Assembly (NCBI RefSeq): GCF_039523795.1
Contig: NZ_BAAAFZ010000015.1
Location: forward strand, 62,001-126,000
Direction: 5' to 3'
DNA length: 64,000 nucleotides
Source of the DNA: Craurococcus roseus
Lineage (GTDB): Bacteria; Pseudomonadota; Alphaproteobacteria; Acetobacterales; Acetobacteraceae
The translations under genes and the position numbers were made by a program. The notes under the pieces are model-generated. The model saw only the letters and a program-made list of their open reading frames with translations, searched no databases and was not told where the DNA came from. Below, piece after piece: positions 9,345-16,638 of this stretch; the stretch's first letter is position 1; each line of letters starts with the position of its first letter.

Positions 9345-10141
9345 CGCCTGCCGCCGGACCGGCCGCGCCGGCGGCGCTGGAGGTGGAGCGCTTGTCCTTC
9401 TCTTACGGCAAGCGCCCGGCGCTGCGCGGCGTTGGCTTCCGCGTCATGCCGGGCGAGTTCGCGGTGCTGCTCGGGCCGAACGGCGCGGGCAAGAGCACGC
9501 TTTTCTCGCTGGTGACGCGCTTGTTCGATGCCCCGGCGGGGGCCGCCGTCCGGGTTTTCGGCGCTGACCTGAGGCGCGAGCCCGGCAAGGCTCTGGCCGC
9601 GCTGGGCGTCGTGTTCCAGCAGCCGACCCTCGACCCCGACCTCTCGGTGCGGGAGTGCCTGCTCTACCATGCGGCGCTGCACGGCCTGCCGGGCGCGGAA
9701 GCGCGGGAAAGGGCGGCGCACGAGCTGGACCGCGTCGGCCTCGGCGACCGCGCGGCGGACCGCGTCCGGAACCTGTCCGGCGGGCAGCGCCGGCGCGCGG
9801 AGATCGCCCGCGCCCTGCTCACCCGTCCGCGGCTGCTCCTGCTGGACGAACCGACGGTCGGGCTCGACGCAGCGAGCCGCTCCTTCCTGCTCGATCATGT
9901 GCGCGGCCTGTGCCGCGACGAGGGGCTCGCCGTGCTGTGGGCGACGCACCTGATCGACGAGGTGGGGGAGGGTGCGCGCGTGTTGGTGCTGCGGGATGGC
10001 GAGATCCGGGCGGACGGCGCCGTGCACGAGGTGCTGGCGCAGGCGCGCGGGGCGGCGACCGTGGCCGAGGCCTTCGCCCGGCTGACGGCCGCCCCGGAGC
10101 AGCGCGCCCCGGCGGCCGGGGCCGTGGGGCGGGCGGCGTGA
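9341..10141 (+). CDS. lutE: ABC transporter ATP-binding protein, PQQ-dependent alcohol dehydrogenase-associated (LutE-like)
   Basis: A 266-residue nucleotide-binding subunit with Walker A GPNGAGKST (about residues 47-55), Q-loop VVFQQPTLDPDL, signature LSGGQRRRAEIARALL, Walker B LLLLDEPTVGLD and H-loop WATHLIDE. GTG 9341 overlaps the stop of the beta-propeller gene (GTGA), and its own stop overlaps the permease start in the same way, so the three should be made in coupled amounts. It would power the transporter formed with the permease at 10138. It resembles the NatA/DrrA export-type ATPases, as is usual for this family. Confidence 0.9.
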   Translation: MTPAAGPAAPAALEVERLSFSYGKRPALRGVGFRVMPGEFAVLLGPNGAGKSTLFSLVTRLFDAPAGAAVRVFGADLRREPGKALAALGVVFQQPTLDPDLSVRECLLYHAALHGLPGAEARERAAHELDRVGLGDRAADRVRNLSGGQRRRAEIARALLTRPRLLLLDEPTVGLDAASRSFLLDHVRGLCRDEGLAVLWATHLIDEVGEGARVLVLRDGEIRADGAVHEVLAQARGAATVAEAFARLTAAPEQRAPAAGAVGRAA

Positions 10142-10944
10142 TCGGCGCGGCCTACCTCCGCTGCCTTGGAGGCGTCGTGCGGCGGGAAGCGCTGCGCTTC
10201 GTCCACCAGCGCGGCCGGTTCTTGTCGGCGCTTGTCCGTCCTCTGGTGTGGCTGGCGATCTTCGCGGCCGGCTTCCGCTTCGTGCTCGGAGTCTCGATCA
10301 GCCCGCCCTACGAGACCTACGTGCTCTACGAGACGTACATCGCCCCCGGCTTGGCCGCCATGATCCTGCTGTTCCAGGGGATGCAGAGCAGCCTGTCCAT
10401 GGTGTACGACCGCGAGGTGGGCTCCATGCGCGTGCTGCTGACGAGCCCGTTGCCCCGCTGGTGGCTGCTGCTCTGCAAGCTGCTCGCCGGCGTGCTGGTG
10501 GGTGTGCTGCAGTGCTACGTGTTCCTGGTGGTCGCCCGCTTCTGGGAAGTGGAGCCGCCCTTGCTCGGCTACCTCGCCGCGCTGCCGGCGCTGGTGCTGG
10601 CCGGCATGATGCTGGGCGCGCTGGGCCTGCTGCTGTCGTCCTGGATCAAGCAACTGGAGAACTTCGCGGGCGTGATGAACTTCGTGATCTTCCCGATGTT
10701 CTTCGCTTCCTCGGCGCTGTACCCGCTTTGGCGCGTGCGAGAGGCCAGCCTGCCGCTCTACTGGGCTTGCCTGGCCAACCCCTTCACGCACGCCGTCGAA
10801 CTGGTCCGTTTCGCCCTGTATCTCCGCTTCGATCCAGTCTCCTTCGCCGTGGTCCTGCTCGCGCTGCTCGCCTTCGGCGCCCTCGCCGTGCTCGGCTACG
10901 ACCCGCAGCGCGGGATGCTCGCTCGCCGGACGGCCGCCGCGTGA
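10138..10944 (+). CDS. lutF: ABC transporter permease, ABC-2 type (LutF-like)
   Basis: A 268-residue inner-membrane protein with about six hydrophobic segments (LSALVRPLVWLAIFAAGF; YIAPGLAAMILLFQGM; LLCKLLAGVLVGVLQCYVFLVV; LPALVLAGMMLGALGLLLSS; FVIFPMFFASSALYPL; LLALLAFGALAVLGY) and the ABC-2 pattern VYDREVGSMRVLLTSPLPRWWLL. It pairs with the ATPase through a GTGA overlap. ABC-2 permeases usually export, yet this family accompanies a periplasmic binding protein and, in Methylobacterium, is needed for lanthanide uptake; direction cannot be read from sequence. Confidence 0.9.
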   Translation: MIGAAYLRCLGGVVRREALRFVHQRGRFLSALVRPLVWLAIFAAGFRFVLGVSISPPYETYVLYETYIAPGLAAMILLFQGMQSSLSMVYDREVGSMRVLLTSPLPRWWLLLCKLLAGVLVGVLQCYVFLVVARFWEVEPPLLGYLAALPALVLAGMMLGALGLLLSSWIKQLENFAGVMNFVIFPMFFASSALYPLWRVREASLPLYWACLANPFTHAVELVRFALYLRFDPVSFAVVLLALLAFGALAVLGYDPQRGMLARRTAAA

Positions 10945-11537
10945 ACGGCAAGGCCGCGATCCTCCTTCTCGTGGCCGCGCTGGCGTCCGCCGGTGCCGCG
11001 CCCGGCGCCGATTCGGATTGGCCCTGCGCGCAACGCCTCGTGCCTCGCCTCACGGCGGCGGCGCTCTGGCCCGGCCTGGCGCCGGAAGGCGATTGGCGCG
11101 CGGAACCGGAGGTGGCGGCGCTGGTCGGGCGCGTCACCCCGCGCGTGGTGCCCGAGCGGGACGGCGTCGCCGCCATCGAGCGGTTCGCCGCGCCGCTCGA
11201 CCCGCCCGCCCGCAGGCGCCTGCTGCCGCTGGTCTTCGCCGGCGCGCTGGACGAGGCGAATCGGCTGCGGGACGGGCTGATCGAACAGATCCGGCGCTTC
11301 GCCCGCCGTCAGCGCGACCTCGCAGAAGGGGTGCGGCGCCTGGAAGCCGAACTGCGCGCCATGCCGGCCGATGCCGGGCCCGCGCGGGAAGAGTTGGAGC
11401 AGCGCCGCGCTTTCGCTGCCAAAGCCTTCACCGACGCGAACACTACGGTACGCTTCGCCTGTGAGGCGCCGGTCCGGCTGGAAGCCCGGCTCGGCGCCTA
11501 CGCCCGCGCCTTGGCGGCGGCACTGCCGACCGATTGA
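10941..11537 (+). CDS. Unknown exported protein, last gene of the lut-like ABC operon
   Basis: A 198-residue protein with a signal peptide (about residues 1-21, ending AAPGA) that overlaps the permease stop as GTGA. The mature part opens DWPCAQRLVPRLTAAALWPG; a Cys late in the protein (TTVRFACEAP) could form a disulfide with the first. The middle (about residues 85-165) is charged and helical and may form a coiled coil (RRFARRQRDLAEGVRRLEAEL). It holds the position of lutG in Methylobacterium clusters, but equivalence is a guess. The protein is periplasmic; its function is unknown. Confidence 0.7.
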   Translation: MNGKAAILLLVAALASAGAAPGADSDWPCAQRLVPRLTAAALWPGLAPEGDWRAEPEVAALVGRVTPRVVPERDGVAAIERFAAPLDPPARRRLLPLVFAGALDEANRLRDGLIEQIRRFARRQRDLAEGVRRLEAELRAMPADAGPAREELEQRRAFAAKAFTDANTTVRFACEAPVRLEARLGAYARALAAALPTD

Positions 11538-11557
11538 CGCACAGCCGCCGCGGCCCG

Positions 11558-12127
11558 TCAGGGCCCACCGGGCGCGGGTTGCAGGATCTCGGTCGGCAGG
11601 CCGGCCGCTTCCCAGCCGTCCGTGCCGTCTCGGTACCACAACACCTCGCGGTAGCCCCAGCCGGCAGCCCGCTTGGCGGCGTTCCAACTCATCCAGCAAT
11701 CGGCCAGGCAGTAAAACACCACGGGCCGGCCGAGGTCGCCGCCGGTCGCGCGCGCCAAGGAGTCGCGGAACCAAGCGTCGGCTTCTGGCGAAAGGACACC
11801 GCGCCCCGCTTCGGGCAGCCAGATGCTGCCCGGGATGCCGAGGCGGGGGCTCGGCCGCCAAAGGGAGCCCGGGGCCAATCCTTCCGGTCGGCGCGGCGCT
11901 GGCAGCATGTCCACCCACACCACGTCGCGCTGGCCGAGCAGGGCTCGGGCCTCTTCGGTTCCGATCATCCGGCCGCCGGGCACCGTAGAAGGAGTCGGGG
12001 CGCGATAGTCTTGCGTGCGGTAGCCGCCGGCATCGGGCCAAGCGGCACCGTCCGCGGCAGGGGCCGTGCGCGCGAACGGCGGGAACGGCGCCAGGGCGAG
12101 GACGATAACTCCCCGGCGCCGGAGCAT
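11558..12127 (-). CDS. PQQ-catabolism-associated rhodanese-like protein (CXXCW-motif family)
   Basis: A 189-residue exported rhodanese-fold protein. After a signal peptide (to about residue 25) come YRTQDYRAPTPSTVPGG, a rhodanese core and the active-site loop FYCLADCWMSWNAAKRA, where Cys-(3 residues)-Cys-Trp is the family hallmark. ATG 12127 shares one base with the xoxJ stop (TGATG), so it is translated with xoxJ. It closes the xoxF-xoxG-xoxJ gene run. A role in sulfur or thiol chemistry during quinoprotein maturation is plausible but not shown. Confidence 0.8.
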   Translation of the reverse strand: MLRRRGVIVLALAPFPPFARTAPAADGAAWPDAGGYRTQDYRAPTPSTVPGGRMIGTEEARALLGQRDVVWVDMLPAPRRPEGLAPGSLWRPSPRLGIPGSIWLPEAGRGVLSPEADAWFRDSLARATGGDLGRPVVFYCLADCWMSWNAAKRAAGWGYREVLWYRDGTDGWEAAGLPTEILQPAPGGP

Positions 12128-12960
12128 CACGGCCCCTGCAACCGCCCTTGCGCATCCAACGTCGGCACGCCGTACTCGCGCAGTATGCCGTCGATCTCGC
12201 CTTGGCGCTCGCGGATGACGGCGTTGATGCGGCGGCGCCATTCCGGTTCCTGCCCGCGCACCCCCATCGTGATCCGGTAATCCATGCGCGCCGCGCCGGG
12301 CTCGGTCGGGAGTGCGCGCATCTCGATCGGTAGGTTCTTGACCTTGGCTTGGTAGCCGGCGATCGGCCCCCAAACGAGGGCCGCGTCCAGGTCGCCCTCG
12401 GCCACCGCGCGCACCATGTCCGCCCCCGGCGCCTCGATCCGCGTGTCGACGGCCAGCCGGAAGAAGCGGGTGTTCTCCACCAAGCCGTTGCGCACCAGGA
12501 GATCCACCGGCGGCGTGCGGGCCACGGCGCCGAGACGGAGCGACTTCATGCGCGGGTCGTCCAGCCGCTCGGGCGGCGGCTCGCCGCCGCGGCGGAACAC
12601 CAGGACGTATGTGGTGTGGTAGTAAGGGTTGGTGTTCTGCATCAGGTCGTCGCCGGCGACCGTGCCCATGACCAAGTCGCAGCGCCCGGCCCGGAGGGTG
12701 TTCCGCACGAAGCCTTGCACCTGCGGGAAGAACACGTACTCCACTTGGCGCTCCAAGGCGCGAGCCACCAGCGCCGCCACGCGGTTCTCGAAGCCTTCGC
12801 CCCGCTCGTTCGAGAAGGGTAGGTTGGACGGGTCGGCGCAGACGCGGAGCGCGTCCGTGGCCACCAACTCCCCCGTTTGGGCGCGCGCCGTAGCGGACGC
12901 CGCTGCGAGCAGCGCCACGGCGGCCAGCGGCGCGAAGCGACGGCTGCGGGCCGCGTTCAA
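12127..12960 (-). CDS. xoxJ: XoxJ, periplasmic binding-fold protein of the lanthanide methanol dehydrogenase
   Basis: A 277-residue exported protein with a solute-binding-protein fold: signal peptide to about residue 28, then LRVCADPSNLPFSNERGEGFENRVA, NPYYHTTYVLVFRRG and ALVWGPIAGY. XoxJ/MxaJ proteins are thought to bind or activate the methanol dehydrogenase apoenzyme rather than import a solute. TTG 12960 overlaps the xoxG stop as TTGA and gives a full signal peptide. Its place directly after xoxG and xoxF fixes the assignment. Confidence 0.9.
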   Translation of the reverse strand: MNAARSRRFAPLAAVALLAAASATARAQTGELVATDALRVCADPSNLPFSNERGEGFENRVAALVARALERQVEYVFFPQVQGFVRNTLRAGRCDLVMGTVAGDDLMQNTNPYYHTTYVLVFRRGGEPPPERLDDPRMKSLRLGAVARTPPVDLLVRNGLVENTRFFRLAVDTRIEAPGADMVRAVAEGDLDAALVWGPIAGYQAKVKNLPIEMRALPTEPGAARMDYRITMGVRGQEPEWRRRINAVIRERQGEIDGILREYGVPTLDAQGRLQGP

Positions 12961-13385
12961 TTGTCGAACCGTTGCGGACGGCCGCGGCCGAGCACGCCGT
13001 CGGAGCGCGCCTTCAAGTAGCCGTAGATATCGTTGATGTAGAGCGCGACGTCCTCGACGTGCCCGAAGGACGGCATGACGTTCTGCTGCGACTGCGTCAC
13101 GTTCTGCCGGCCGTTGATGACGACCTCGTTGAACTGCTCCTGCGACATGTGCTTGAGCGATTCTGTGAGGTTGGGCGCGTACGAACTGCCGGAACCGTCG
13201 GGACCGTGGCAAGCCAAACAGGAGTTGCCATACCGGCGGTAGCCGTTGAAGGTTTCCCGGTCCACGCGGCCGTTCTCCACCTTGTAGGGCTTTTCCTCCT
13301 GCGCGTGGCTGGCGGTCGGCGGCGCAGCGGCCAGCCCGAGAAGCAGGGCGCCCGCCGCCGCGACGTTGAGGATCTTCGTTGCCAT
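12957..13385 (-). CDS. xoxG: XoxG, cytochrome c electron acceptor of XoxF
   Basis: A 142-residue periplasmic cytochrome c that takes electrons from the PQQ of XoxF. It has a signal peptide (cleavage near SHA-QEE), a single haem site CLACH (residues 56-60) and a probable Met ligand in NVMPSFGHV (about residue 103). An AGGAGG lies about 13 bases before the ATG, rather far. It follows xoxF across a 122-base gap that contains two strong hairpins, so its level relative to xoxF is probably set there. Confidence 0.9.
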   Translation of the reverse strand: MATKILNVAAAGALLLGLAAAPPTASHAQEEKPYKVENGRVDRETFNGYRRYGNSCLACHGPDGSGSSYAPNLTESLKHMSQEQFNEVVINGRQNVTQSQQNVMPSFGHVEDVALYINDIYGYLKARSDGVLGRGRPQRFDN

Positions 13386-13437
13386 TGCTTCTGCGTCCCT
13401 CCTGCCGGCGCCGCCGCCGGGGCGGGCCGAAACGGAT

Positions 13438-13494
13438 GCGGGCCGGCCCTGTCGAGGAGCCGGCCCGCGCGGGGCGGCCTTTCAAAGGCCGCCC
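13438..13494 (-). terminator. Two tandem hairpins between xoxF and xoxG
   Basis: Read in the direction of transcription, the xoxF stop is followed by a perfect 11-bp inverted repeat (13494-13484 / 13482-13472, one-base centre) and then a perfect 10-bp inverted repeat (13468-13459 / 13447-13438, 11-base loop). xoxG begins 53 bases later. Neither is followed by a clear T-run. They probably protect xoxF mRNA or partly terminate, giving more XoxF than XoxG. Confidence 0.6.
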
Positions 13495-13507
13495 GTGCCT
13501 CCAAACC

Positions 13508-15301
13508 TCAGTCCGGCAGAGCGAAAACCGTCAGCACGCCGCCGAGTTGCGTGTAGTCGGAGAGCGACTTGTAGGCGCCCACCGCGCCGAGGCCCTCGCT
13601 GTCGTTCGTCAGGCCGGCCGCCATGCCGATGCCGGCCCAGCCGCCCACCCCGGACAGCACCGCCACGTACTGCTTGCCGCGGTGCGAGAAGGTGTTGACG
13701 TTGCCGATGATGCCGGACGGCGTGCGGTAGGAGAACAGCTCCTTGCCGTCGCGCTTGTCCACCGCCTTCAGGTGGCCTTCCAGCGTCCCGTAGAAGACGA
13801 TGTCGCCCGCAGTGGCCAGGGCGCCGGACCACACCGAGAAGCGCTCGGGCTTGGACCAGACGATCTTGCCCGCCGCCGCGTCCCAGGCGATGAAGTTGCC
13901 CAGGTTGTCGGATCCCTTGGGCGGGTACATCGACAGCGTCGCGCCCACGTAGGGCTGGCCGGCGGTGTACGAGACGCGGAACGGCTCGTAGTCCATGCAT
14001 ACGTGGTTCGTCGGCACGTAGAACATGCCCGTCTTCGGCGAGAAGGCCGCCGGCTGCTGGTCCTTGGTGCCGAGCGCGGCCGGGCAGATGTTTTGTACGT
14101 TCTTGTCCTCGCCGCCGGCGCGGGTGGAGAACTCCCGCACCACCTGCGGGCGCCCGGTCTCCATGTCTACGTGCGACGCCCAGTTCACCGCGGGGTCGAA
14201 CTTCTCTGCCACCAGCAACTGGCCGTTCTCGCGGTTGATGGTGTAGGCGAAGCCGTTGCGGTCGAAGTGGACCAGCGCCTTCGCCACCCGCTGCCCGCGA
14301 ACCGTCAGGTTGTCCACCAGGATCATCTCGTTGACGCCGTCGTAGTCCCATTCGTCGTGCGGCGTCATCTGGTAGACCCACCGGGCCTGGCCCGTGTTGG
14401 CGTCGCGGGCGAAGATGGTCATGGACCACTTGTTGTCGCCGGGCCGCTGCGTCGGGTTCCAGGTGCCGGGGTTGCCCGAGCCGTAATAGACGAGGTTCAG
14501 GTCGGGGTCGTAGGAGAACCAGCCCCAGGTCGTGCCGCCGCCCAGTTTCCACTGGTCGCCCTGCCAGGAGCTGATGGAGCTGTTCGCGCCCACCGGCCGG
14601 CCCATGTGCGTGGTCTTCTGCGGGTCGAACTTGATGTCCTCGTCTGTGCCCACAGAGTAGGCTCGCCACGCCTGCGAGCCGTCGCGCAGGTTGTAGGCGG
14701 TGACATGGCCGCGCACGCCGTACTCGCCGCCCGAAATGCCGACGAGGACCTTGTCGCCGAACACCATCGGCGCCATCGTCGAGGTCTCGCCCTTCGCCGG
14801 GTCGCCGTTGCGGACCTTCCAGAGTTCCTTGCCGGTCTTGGCGTCTAGCGCGACCAGCGTCGTGTCGGCTTGGCTGAGGATGATCTTGCCGTCGGCGTAG
14901 GCTGGGCCGCGGTTCACCGTGTCGCAGCACATCACGCCGATGACGCTCGGGTCCTGCGAAGGCTCGTAGCGCCACAACGCACGGCCCGGGTTGTTCAGGT
15001 CGAGAGCGAACACGCGGTTCGGGAACGGCGTGTGGACGTACATGACGTCGCCGATCACGAGCGGCCCGCCCTCGTGCCCGCGCAGAACGCCGGTCGAGAA
15101 CTGCCAAGACGGCCGCAGGTTCTTAACCGTGTCGCGGTTGATCTGGTTGAGTTCGCTGTAGCGCCAGTTGGCGTAGTTGCCGGTCGGCATGACCCACTGG
15201 TTGGGGTCCCGTTGCAGACGCAGCAACTCTTGGTTCGCGGAGGCGCCCGCGGTCCCAAGCGCCACGACGGCCGCGGCCGCCAAGGCAAATGTTCTTACCA
15301 T
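13508..15301 (-). CDS. xoxF: XoxF, lanthanide-dependent PQQ methanol dehydrogenase
   Basis: A 597-residue periplasmic eight-bladed quinoprotein that oxidises methanol, and often formaldehyde, passing electrons to XoxG. Signal peptide residues 1-22. The vicinal Cys125-Cys126 (VMCCDTV) stacks on PQQ. Expected metal ligands are Glu193 (GGEYGVRG), Asn277 (GSGNPGTW) and Asp319, and the extra Asp321 in HDEWDYDGVNE distinguishes lanthanide enzymes from calcium MxaF, which has Ala there. Tryptophan-docking blades such as LDAKTGKELW are visible. ATG 15301 lies about 10 bases after GGAGGG and begins the signal peptide. No mxaF, mxaI or mxaG gene is present nearby. Confidence 0.97.
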   Translation of the reverse strand: MVRTFALAAAAVVALGTAGASANQELLRLQRDPNQWVMPTGNYANWRYSELNQINRDTVKNLRPSWQFSTGVLRGHEGGPLVIGDVMYVHTPFPNRVFALDLNNPGRALWRYEPSQDPSVIGVMCCDTVNRGPAYADGKIILSQADTTLVALDAKTGKELWKVRNGDPAKGETSTMAPMVFGDKVLVGISGGEYGVRGHVTAYNLRDGSQAWRAYSVGTDEDIKFDPQKTTHMGRPVGANSSISSWQGDQWKLGGGTTWGWFSYDPDLNLVYYGSGNPGTWNPTQRPGDNKWSMTIFARDANTGQARWVYQMTPHDEWDYDGVNEMILVDNLTVRGQRVAKALVHFDRNGFAYTINRENGQLLVAEKFDPAVNWASHVDMETGRPQVVREFSTRAGGEDKNVQNICPAALGTKDQQPAAFSPKTGMFYVPTNHVCMDYEPFRVSYTAGQPYVGATLSMYPPKGSDNLGNFIAWDAAAGKIVWSKPERFSVWSGALATAGDIVFYGTLEGHLKAVDKRDGKELFSYRTPSGIIGNVNTFSHRGKQYVAVLSGVGGWAGIGMAAGLTNDSEGLGAVGAYKSLSDYTQLGGVLTVFALPD

Positions 15302-15354
15302 CTTGTCACGTCCCTCCACCACCGGCTCGGCCTGATGGGAACGCCCCTCCCGCA

Positions 15355-15370
15355 TTCGTTCGGCAACGAA
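15355..15370. promoter_or_regulatory. Palindrome in the xoxF / 15591 divergent intergenic region
   Basis: A perfect 6-bp dyad, TTCGTT-CGGC-AACGAA, is centred about 61 bases before the xoxF ATG within the 289-base gap between xoxF and the divergent unknown gene. It could be a regulator site or an mRNA leader hairpin. Nothing else recognisable, including a clear -35/-10 pair, was seen in this gap. Confidence 0.35.
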
Positions 15371-15590
15371 CCGCCGACACGCCGGGAAGGGCTCCGCCAT
15401 CGAAGCGTCGCTCGGCTACGCCAAACGGTATCGGTCGCCTCCGCCATTGCACAAGCGAGCCGCGGAAGAAGTTTCGCTCACGACTTCGGGAGCGCCGCGC
15501 TGCAACCGCCTGATGATCTTGGGGCCGGTGGGTAGGCGCCGCCGGGCGGAGCGTTAAGCTAGGGAGTCGGACACGGAGGGAAAACGCGTG

Positions 15591-16271
15591 ATGGTCCAAC
15601 GGCGGAGCGTGCTCGCCTTGGCGGCGCCCTTGCTCGGCGGCGCGGCGGAGGCCGATGTGCGCGCCACGTTGTCGCCCGCGCAAACCTTGCTGTTCGAAAC
15701 GCCGCACCTGGCGTCGCTGCGGCCGCCGGTGCGGCTTGATTACGACTTCCGCCGTGAAGAGCAGGGGAAGGAACCGGTGGCGGACACCATCCGGTTGGAG
15801 GTGCGCGCTTCCGCCGGCCAGGACGGCAAGCGCGACGTCTCACCCGAATTCCTGACCGGCTCGCGCGCCCTCCGCTACCCGCCGGCGCTCGGCTTCGGGG
15901 GCAACCCTTTGCTGGTCTTCGCGCTCGACCGCGACGTGCGCGAGTTGGGCGCCGCCACCGGCGGCACGCCGAATTGGTTCCGGAACCGCTTCCGCCAAGC
16001 GCTGGCGACGGCGGCGGGGGTCCGCGCCGCCGAAATCGAATCCGAGGGCCGTCGCCTCCCGGCCACCGTCGTCGCCCTGGTCCCTTACGCGGGCGAACCG
16101 CGCGCCGGCCGCCACCAGGAGCGGCGCTACGCCTTCACGCTGTGCGATGCTTTGCCGGGTTGGTTCCACGCGATCCGGACGGAACTCCCCCCGGCCGCCG
16201 GTGGTCTGGGGGCAGTGGTGGAAAGCATAACCTTCGCCGGGACGGCGCCGCTGCCGGAGGGCGCCGGATGA
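15591..16271 (+). CDS. Unknown exported protein divergent from xoxF
   Basis: A protein of about 226 residues that I cannot assign. The N-terminus is a short possible signal (VQRRSVLALAAPLLGGAAEA), followed by a soluble domain with LRYPPALGFGGNPLLVFALDRDVREL, TPNWFRNRFRQAL and HQERRYAFTLCDALPGWFHAIRTE. A GTG one codon upstream (15588) is also possible; GGAGGG lies 7-10 bases before these starts. Its stop overlaps the next gene as ATGA, and the pair leads into the formate dehydrogenase genes. Its position, back-to-back with xoxF, suggests a role in methanol oxidation; that is inference. Confidence 0.75.
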   Translation: MVQRRSVLALAAPLLGGAAEADVRATLSPAQTLLFETPHLASLRPPVRLDYDFRREEQGKEPVADTIRLEVRASAGQDGKRDVSPEFLTGSRALRYPPALGFGGNPLLVFALDRDVRELGAATGGTPNWFRNRFRQALATAAGVRAAEIESEGRRLPATVVALVPYAGEPRAGRHQERRYAFTLCDALPGWFHAIRTELPPAAGGLGAVVESITFAGTAPLPEGAG

Positions 16272-16627
16272 CCGGTCCGCGCGCAGCGGCCGCTCTGGCG
16301 GCCTCGCTGCTGGCCGGCGCCGCGGGCGCGCCCCGCCCCGCCATCGCCAACGACTTCCCGACGGCGGCGCGCGCCGATTACGTGCTCGGTTGCATGGCGG
16401 CCAACGGCAACACGCGCATCGCGCTGGACCGCTGCGCGTGCAGCATCGACGCCATCGCCGAGCTGATCCCCTACGCCCGCTACGAAGAGGCCGATACCGC
16501 GTTGCGGATGCAGGCGGGAAACCTCGGCGAGCGGTCCGCCATGTTCCGCGACCCGCCCGGGGTCCGGGCCGCGGTGGAAGACCTCCGCCGCGCGCAGGCG
16601 GAAGCGACCTTGCGCTGCTTCCAGTAA
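16268..16627 (+). CDS. Small Cys-rich exported protein between xoxF and formate dehydrogenase
   Basis: A 119-residue protein with a signal peptide (cleavage near AIA-NDF). The mature part of about 90 residues has four Cys: one in YVLGCMAANGN, two in LDRCACSIDAIAELIPY, and one at the extreme C-terminus (LRCFQ), so two disulfides or a metal site are possible. The ATG overlaps the previous stop (ATGA), and its own TAA lies inside the ribosome-binding site of fdh1B. I have a general recollection of similar small proteins beside xoxF in other alphaproteobacteria, but no function. Confidence 0.75.
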   Translation: MTGPRAAAALAASLLAGAAGAPRPAIANDFPTAARADYVLGCMAANGNTRIALDRCACSIDAIAELIPYARYEEADTALRMQAGNLGERSAMFRDPPGVRAAVEDLRRAQAEATLRCFQ

Positions 16628-16638
16628 GGAGGACCGGA

